Shown here in pieces: positions 5,397 through 8,546 of a stretch of DNA of 8,546 bases (position 1 is its first letter; each line of letters begins with the position of its first letter). Source of the DNA: CAYZRJ01 sp964480825 (GTDB taxonomy: Bacteria > Patescibacteriota > WWE3 > UBA101185 > UBA10185); NCBI GenBank assembly GCA_964480825.1, contig CAYZRJ010000029.1, positions 1 to 8,546 of the forward strand. Direction: 5' to 3'. Position numbers and translations under genes: made by a program. The notes below the pieces were generated by a model. It ran no database searches. It saw only the letters and a list, made by a program, of their open reading frames with translations, and was not told the DNA's origin.

Positions 5397-7012
5397 AACT
5401 TAACGAACTAACAATCGTTGAAGCTTTGGCCGGTTTAAAAGAAAAAAAGTTTACCGCTGTTGACTTGGTGACCGCGTGTTTTAGCCGAATTAAAAAAATT
5501 GATTGCAAAGTGAAAGCGCTTTTAACTTTGATCGAAAAGAAGGCGCTTGTTGACGCGAAACTTGCTGATGAGATTATTTTAAAACTTGGCACAAAAGCTT
5601 TTGATAAGTTTCCGCTTTTAGGAATACCCTACGTCTGCAAAGATAATTTTAATACAAAAGAAATTGAGACAACAGCCGGCTCAAACATTTTAAAAGGATA
5701 TATACCTCCTTTTGAATCAACGGTCACCAAAAGATTAAAAGAGGCGGGCGCGATACTGCTAGGTAAAACTAATATGGACGCATTTGCACACGGATCGTCA
5801 ACCGAAACTTCTGATTTTTTTACAACTAACAACCCTTGGGATTTATCACGTGTAGCCGGAGGCTCGTCCGGAGGCTCAGCGGCGGCAGTTGCAACCAACA
5901 TGTGCACTTTTGCAATCGGATCAGAGACCTCGGGCAGTATCAGAGCGCCTTCCGCTTGGTGCGGAATTAGCGGTTTGAAGCCAACTTACGGTCGAGTAAG
6001 TAGATATGGGGTTATAGCGATGGCGTCATCAACAGATTCTCCGGGTCCGTTGTGTAAAACAATAGAAGACTGCGCTTTAGTTTTAAACGTTATTGCAGGT
6101 ATAGACACAAACGATGCAACTTCAAGTCCAAAGGAAACCGCCGACTATTTAAGCGCTATGAGAACCTTTAGTCTTAAAGGTAAAAAAATAGGTAAACCAA
6201 AATCATACTTTTCAATAAACTTAGAAAAAGGAGTTTTATCAACTGTTGAAAACGCAATTAAAGAATTTGAAAGACTTGGTGCAGAAATAATCGACATGAA
6301 TTTAATGGACCCAAAATATTCAATTGCAGTGTACACTGTTTTGCAGAGATCCGAGGTTTCATCTAACTTGGCTCGTTTTGACGGCATACGCTTTGGAAAC
6401 GATAGAACACATTTTGGTCTGGAAGCAAAAAAAAGAATGATGTTGGGAGCTTACGCTTTGAGTGCGGGTTACTACGATCAATATTATGCAAAAGCCCAAA
6501 AAGTGCGTACCTTGATTATTGAAGACTTTAATAAAGCATTCGAAACCGTAGACTTTATAATCGGTCCAACTATGCCGTGTGTAGCGTTAAAAGCCGGGGA
6601 TAGTGTTAAGAATCCTATGTTTGGTGAAATGATGGACGTTTTGATAAATCCAAGCAGTATCGCCGGTTTAACAGCTGTATCTATATCCTGCGGATTTTCT
6701 GACAGCATGCCTGTCGGAGTCCAGCTACTCGCCCCAATGTTTAACGAGGCAGATGTTTTAGGTGCATCTTATGCATACCAGCAAGTAACAAATTTTCACA
6801 AAGAAATGGCAAAAAATATGAGTCCTAGAGAATTATTTCCTGTAGCAGTATTTACTACAATGTTAGTTTTGGCAGTTTTACTGGGAAACTGGTTTTTAGT
6901 AACGGCCGCCCAACGACCGCTAGAACAAATACCCAATGTATTTAAATTCGTCATTCATGGAATTTCATTGGTAATAATTGCAGGATTGGCAAAAAAGTAT
7001 TTCGTAAAATAA
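5393..7012 (+). CDS. gatA: Asp/Glu-tRNA amidotransferase subunit A with C-terminal membrane tail
   Basis: Residues 1-475 form a complete GatA amidase that releases ammonia from glutamine for GatB. The Ser-cisSer-Lys triad is present as K83 (IPYVCKDNF), S158 (AGGSSGGSAAA) and S182 (GSETSGSIR), with spacing equal to that I recall for the Staphylococcus enzyme (75 and 24). GLKPTYGRVSRYG follows at 195-207. The oxyanion loop has Ser at 180 where Gly is usual. The core ends naturally near YQQVTNFHKEMAKN. An extra 64 residues (476-539) start at an in-frame ATG (6818) and form two hydrophobic helices, about 482-506 and 517-533, ending KKYFVK; typical GatA is about 480-490 aa and soluble. The junction lies on an A6 run (6811-6816). 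It could be a real fusion, two overlapping genes joined by a single-base error, or a frameshift site. The HEPN-like gene follows after 1 nt. Confidence 0.95.
   Translation: MKLNELTIVEALAGLKEKKFTAVDLVTACFSRIKKIDCKVKALLTLIEKKALVDAKLADEIILKLGTKAFDKFPLLGIPYVCKDNFNTKEIETTAGSNILKGYIPPFESTVTKRLKEAGAILLGKTNMDAFAHGSSTETSDFFTTNNPWDLSRVAGGSSGGSAAAVATNMCTFAIGSETSGSIRAPSAWCGISGLKPTYGRVSRYGVIAMASSTDSPGPLCKTIEDCALVLNVIAGIDTNDATSSPKETADYLSAMRTFSLKGKKIGKPKSYFSINLEKGVLSTVENAIKEFERLGAEIIDMNLMDPKYSIAVYTVLQRSEVSSNLARFDGIRFGNDRTHFGLEAKKRMMLGAYALSAGYYDQYYAKAQKVRTLIIEDFNKAFETVDFIIGPTMPCVALKAGDSVKNPMFGEMMDVLINPSSIAGLTAVSISCGFSDSMPVGVQLLAPMFNEADVLGASYAYQQVTNFHKEMAKNMSPRELFPVAVFTTMLVLAVLLGNWFLVTAAQRPLEQIPNVFKFVIHGISLVIIAGLAKKYFVK
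6811..6828 (+). other. A6 run and -1 frame stop at the GatA tail junction
   Basis: In the gatA frame the run reads GCA AAA AAT ATG, that is A_AAA_AAT, a heptamer of the -1 slippery type. In the -1 frame the following codons are TAT GAG TCC TAG, with the stop at 6826-6828. A shift, or one extra A in the true sequence, would end GatA at an ordinary length and leave the two-helix protein as a separate ORF from ATG 6818. Confidence 0.4.
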
Positions 7013-7013
7013 T

Positions 7014-7406
7014 ATGGGATTTTTTGATTTTCTAAAAAACTTAAATCCAGAGTCGTCAAGCGGAACTGTTTCGTTGGATTTGTCCCGTAAAATAAAAGAC
7101 GATTGGGACAATGTCGAGATACTTTTGCGAGCCGGAGGACCATCACAATTAAAACAGGCGTTAATTACGTCAGACAAGCTTTTAGACGTCGCGCTAAAAG
7201 GTTCTGTTACAGGCGAAAATTTTGCAGAAAGATTGAAAAACAGTAAGGATCGTTTCGAGTGGGATTTTTACCAAAAAATTTGGAGTGCACACAAGCTTAG
7301 AAATAATTTAGTCCACGAAGTTAATTTTGATCCTCAGCATTTTGTTATTCGAGAGGCAGTAAATACTATTAAAAAAGCACTGAGTCAATTAGGAGTTTCA
7401 CTATGA
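7014..7406 (+). CDS. HEPN-like protein encoded between gatA and gatB (130 aa)
   Basis: I do not recognise a named family. The protein is soluble and mostly helical. Its best signature is LRNNLVHE at 95-102, containing R-x4-H (R96, H101), the motif of HEPN domains, many of which are metal-independent RNases or nucleotide-binding partners. The preceding helices (about 25-60 and 65-94) and following helix (about 109-127) fit a four-helix HEPN-type bundle; this fold call is inference. The N-terminus (MGFFDFLKNL) is amphipathic and hydrophobic. The ATG is 1 nt after the gatA stop, with no Shine-Dalgarno site, and the TGA overlaps the gatB ATG (ATGA), so it is co-translated with the amidotransferase. 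No antitoxin-like nucleotidyltransferase is adjacent. It may assist GatCAB, bind tRNA, or be unrelated. Confidence 0.85.
   Translation: MGFFDFLKNLNPESSSGTVSLDLSRKIKDDWDNVEILLRAGGPSQLKQALITSDKLLDVALKGSVTGENFAERLKNSKDRFEWDFYQKIWSAHKLRNNLVHEVNFDPQHFVIREAVNTIKKALSQLGVSL
7391..7395 (+). promoter_or_regulatory. Ribosome binding site of gatB
   Basis: AGGAG, 7 nt before the gatB ATG, is a textbook Shine-Dalgarno site. It lies inside the end of the HEPN-like gene and shows that this organism's ribosomes do use SD pairing for internal operon genes. Confidence 0.7.
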
Positions 7407-8546
7407 TCTACAAATTAGTTTTAGGGCTTGAGGTACATTTACACCCAAAAACCGAAACTAAGATGTTTTGTAGATGCGACGCCAATGTATATGGCGTTGA
7501 ACCAAACACCCACGTTTGTCCGACTTGTTTAGGATTACCCGGAGAATTGCCTGTTCCTAACTTTGACGCGGTCAAAAAAACACAGCTTTTAGGTTTAGCA
7601 TTGCACAGCAAAATAAACCTTAATTCCAGATTTGATAGAAAACACTATTTTTATCCGGATTTACCGATGGGTTTTCAGATTAGTCAGTACGAACACCCTT
7701 TGTGCGGACAAGGTTATCTGGATCTAAATTCGGGAAAACGCGTGTTAATTGAGCGTATTCACCTCGAAATGGACACGGCAAAATCTATTCATCAACACGG
7801 ATCAACCTTAATTGATTTCAACAAATCAGGGATGCCTTTAATCGAAATTGTCACCCGACCTAAGTTTGACGACGTATTAGACGCGGTAGATTTTTGTAAA
7901 CAAATTCAAGAAATAGTCAGAACTTTAGAAATCGGAGACGCCGATATGGAAAAAGGTCAAATGAGACTTGAAGCAAATATTTCGATGCGCACAGAAGAAA
8001 TGGAAAAACTTGATGAACTTCCAGAGTACAAAGTAGAAATAAAAAATATTAATTCCTTTAGATTTATGGAAAAAGCAGTGAAAGCAGAGATAGAAAGACA
8101 ATCAGAACTTTTAAACGCGGGAGAAAAAGTTATTCAAGAAAACCGCGGCTACGACGAATCAACCGGTAAGACAGTTTCACAGCGGGAAAAAGAAGAAGCG
8201 CACGATTACAGATATTTTCCCGATCCGGACATACCCCCGATGGTTTTTGATGAAAAATACATTGACGACCTTAAAAATAGCTTGCCCGAACTGCCTTATG
8301 ATAAAAAATCCAGATACATTAAAATGGGGATAAAAGAGCAAGAAGCTGTATTTTTAGCTTTATATAAAAATAAAAAATTGGCTAGTACATTCGAAGAACT
8401 TGTAAAAAGCGGCCTAGACGCAAAAAAAATTGCGTCACTTATGAAAAATACGAACGAGATTACGATAGGAGATATAAAGGCAAGGCTACATCAAGAAAAA
8501 GGATTAGTGTCAGACGAAACAGAACTTCAAAAAATACTTGACCAAG
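7403..8546 (+). CDS. gatB: Asp/Glu-tRNA amidotransferase subunit B, cut by window end
   Basis: The first 381 codons of GatB (usual length about 475) are present; the C-terminal YqeY-like tRNA-binding region is mostly missing because the window ends. GatB phosphorylates the misacylated Glu- or Asp-tRNA and transfers ammonia to it. Visible motifs: GLEVHLHPKT with H12, a CxC/CxxC metal site at C23, C25, C39 and C42, PTCLGLPGELPVPN (40-53), HYFYPDLPMGFQISQYEHP, PLIEIVTRPK with E148, EIKNINSF, and DYRYFPDPDIPPM. The segment at 120-127 reads HLEMDTAK where bacterial GatB normally has HLEED.GK, so a near-invariant Glu is Met123. A clear AGGAG ribosome site lies 7 nt upstream, and the start overlaps the HEPN-like gene's stop by 4 nt. 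The open frame shows no disruption. Confidence 0.96.
   Translation, partial: MIYKLVLGLEVHLHPKTETKMFCRCDANVYGVEPNTHVCPTCLGLPGELPVPNFDAVKKTQLLGLALHSKINLNSRFDRKHYFYPDLPMGFQISQYEHPLCGQGYLDLNSGKRVLIERIHLEMDTAKSIHQHGSTLIDFNKSGMPLIEIVTRPKFDDVLDAVDFCKQIQEIVRTLEIGDADMEKGQMRLEANISMRTEEMEKLDELPEYKVEIKNINSFRFMEKAVKAEIERQSELLNAGEKVIQENRGYDESTGKTVSQREKEEAHDYRYFPDPDIPPMVFDEKYIDDLKNSLPELPYDKKSRYIKMGIKEQEAVFLALYKNKKLASTFEELVKSGLDAKKIASLMKNTNEITIGDIKARLHQEKGLVSDETELQKILDQ

Noticed and set aside
6986..7010. TTGGCA and TAAAAT before the HEPN-like gene as a promoter
   Set aside because: The spacer is only 13 nt and the -10 ends 3 nt before ATG, so the start would fall inside the gene.
1..8546. CRISPR array, transposase, integrase or phage genes
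   Set aside because: No regularly spaced direct repeats, terminal inverted repeats or mobile-element proteins are visible.

Overview
The window looks like chromosomal DNA from a small-genome, AT-rich bacterium. The best guess is the Candidate Phyla Radiation (Patescibacteria), possibly near Microgenomates or Katanobacteria. This rests on compact gene packing, a full-length PolX with a PHP domain, a lemA-htpX pair, a gatCAB operon carrying an extra small ORF, and short orphan proteins between tRNA genes. TGA ends gatC and the HEPN-like gene, which argues for the standard bacterial code and against the Gracilibacteria/Absconditabacteria code where TGA is Gly. No ribosomal or marker gene fixes the phylum, so placement is inference.

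Left part (1-1793), minus strand, in transcription order: tRNA-Asp(GTC); a membrane-anchored LysM protein; tRNA-Gly(CCC); a NUDT15-like Nudix hydrolase starting 7 nt after the encoded CCA; a 238-nt gap without a convincing gene; a 90-aa coiled-coil protein with phenylalanine heptads; and tRNA-Thr(CGT), cut by the window edge. Right part (1855-8546), plus strand: polX, lemA, htpX, gatC, gatA, a HEPN-like small gene, and gatB (cut by the window edge). The two arms diverge from a 61-nt spacer holding a palindromic -10 element.

PolX would repair gaps and trim 3' ends. LemA and HtpX form an envelope and proteostasis pair. GatCAB would amidate misacylated Glu-tRNA(Gln) and/or Asp-tRNA(Asn). The gat genes are tightly coupled: ATGA overlaps at gatC/gatA and HEPN/gatB, and a 1-nt gap at gatA/HEPN.

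No unmistakable new defence or mobile system is present. The most interesting signals are: (1) several genes have a -10-like hexamer ending only 6-8 nt before ATG, four of them with a -35-like hexamer exactly 17 nt further up, implying leaderless mRNAs, while gatA and gatB inside the operon have Shine-Dalgarno sites; (2) GatA carries a 64-aa two-helix membrane tail that starts at an internal ATG next to an A6 run that could act as a frameshift site; (3) an Rx4H HEPN-type protein sits between gatA and gatB; (4) GatB has Met where a near-invariant Glu is expected.
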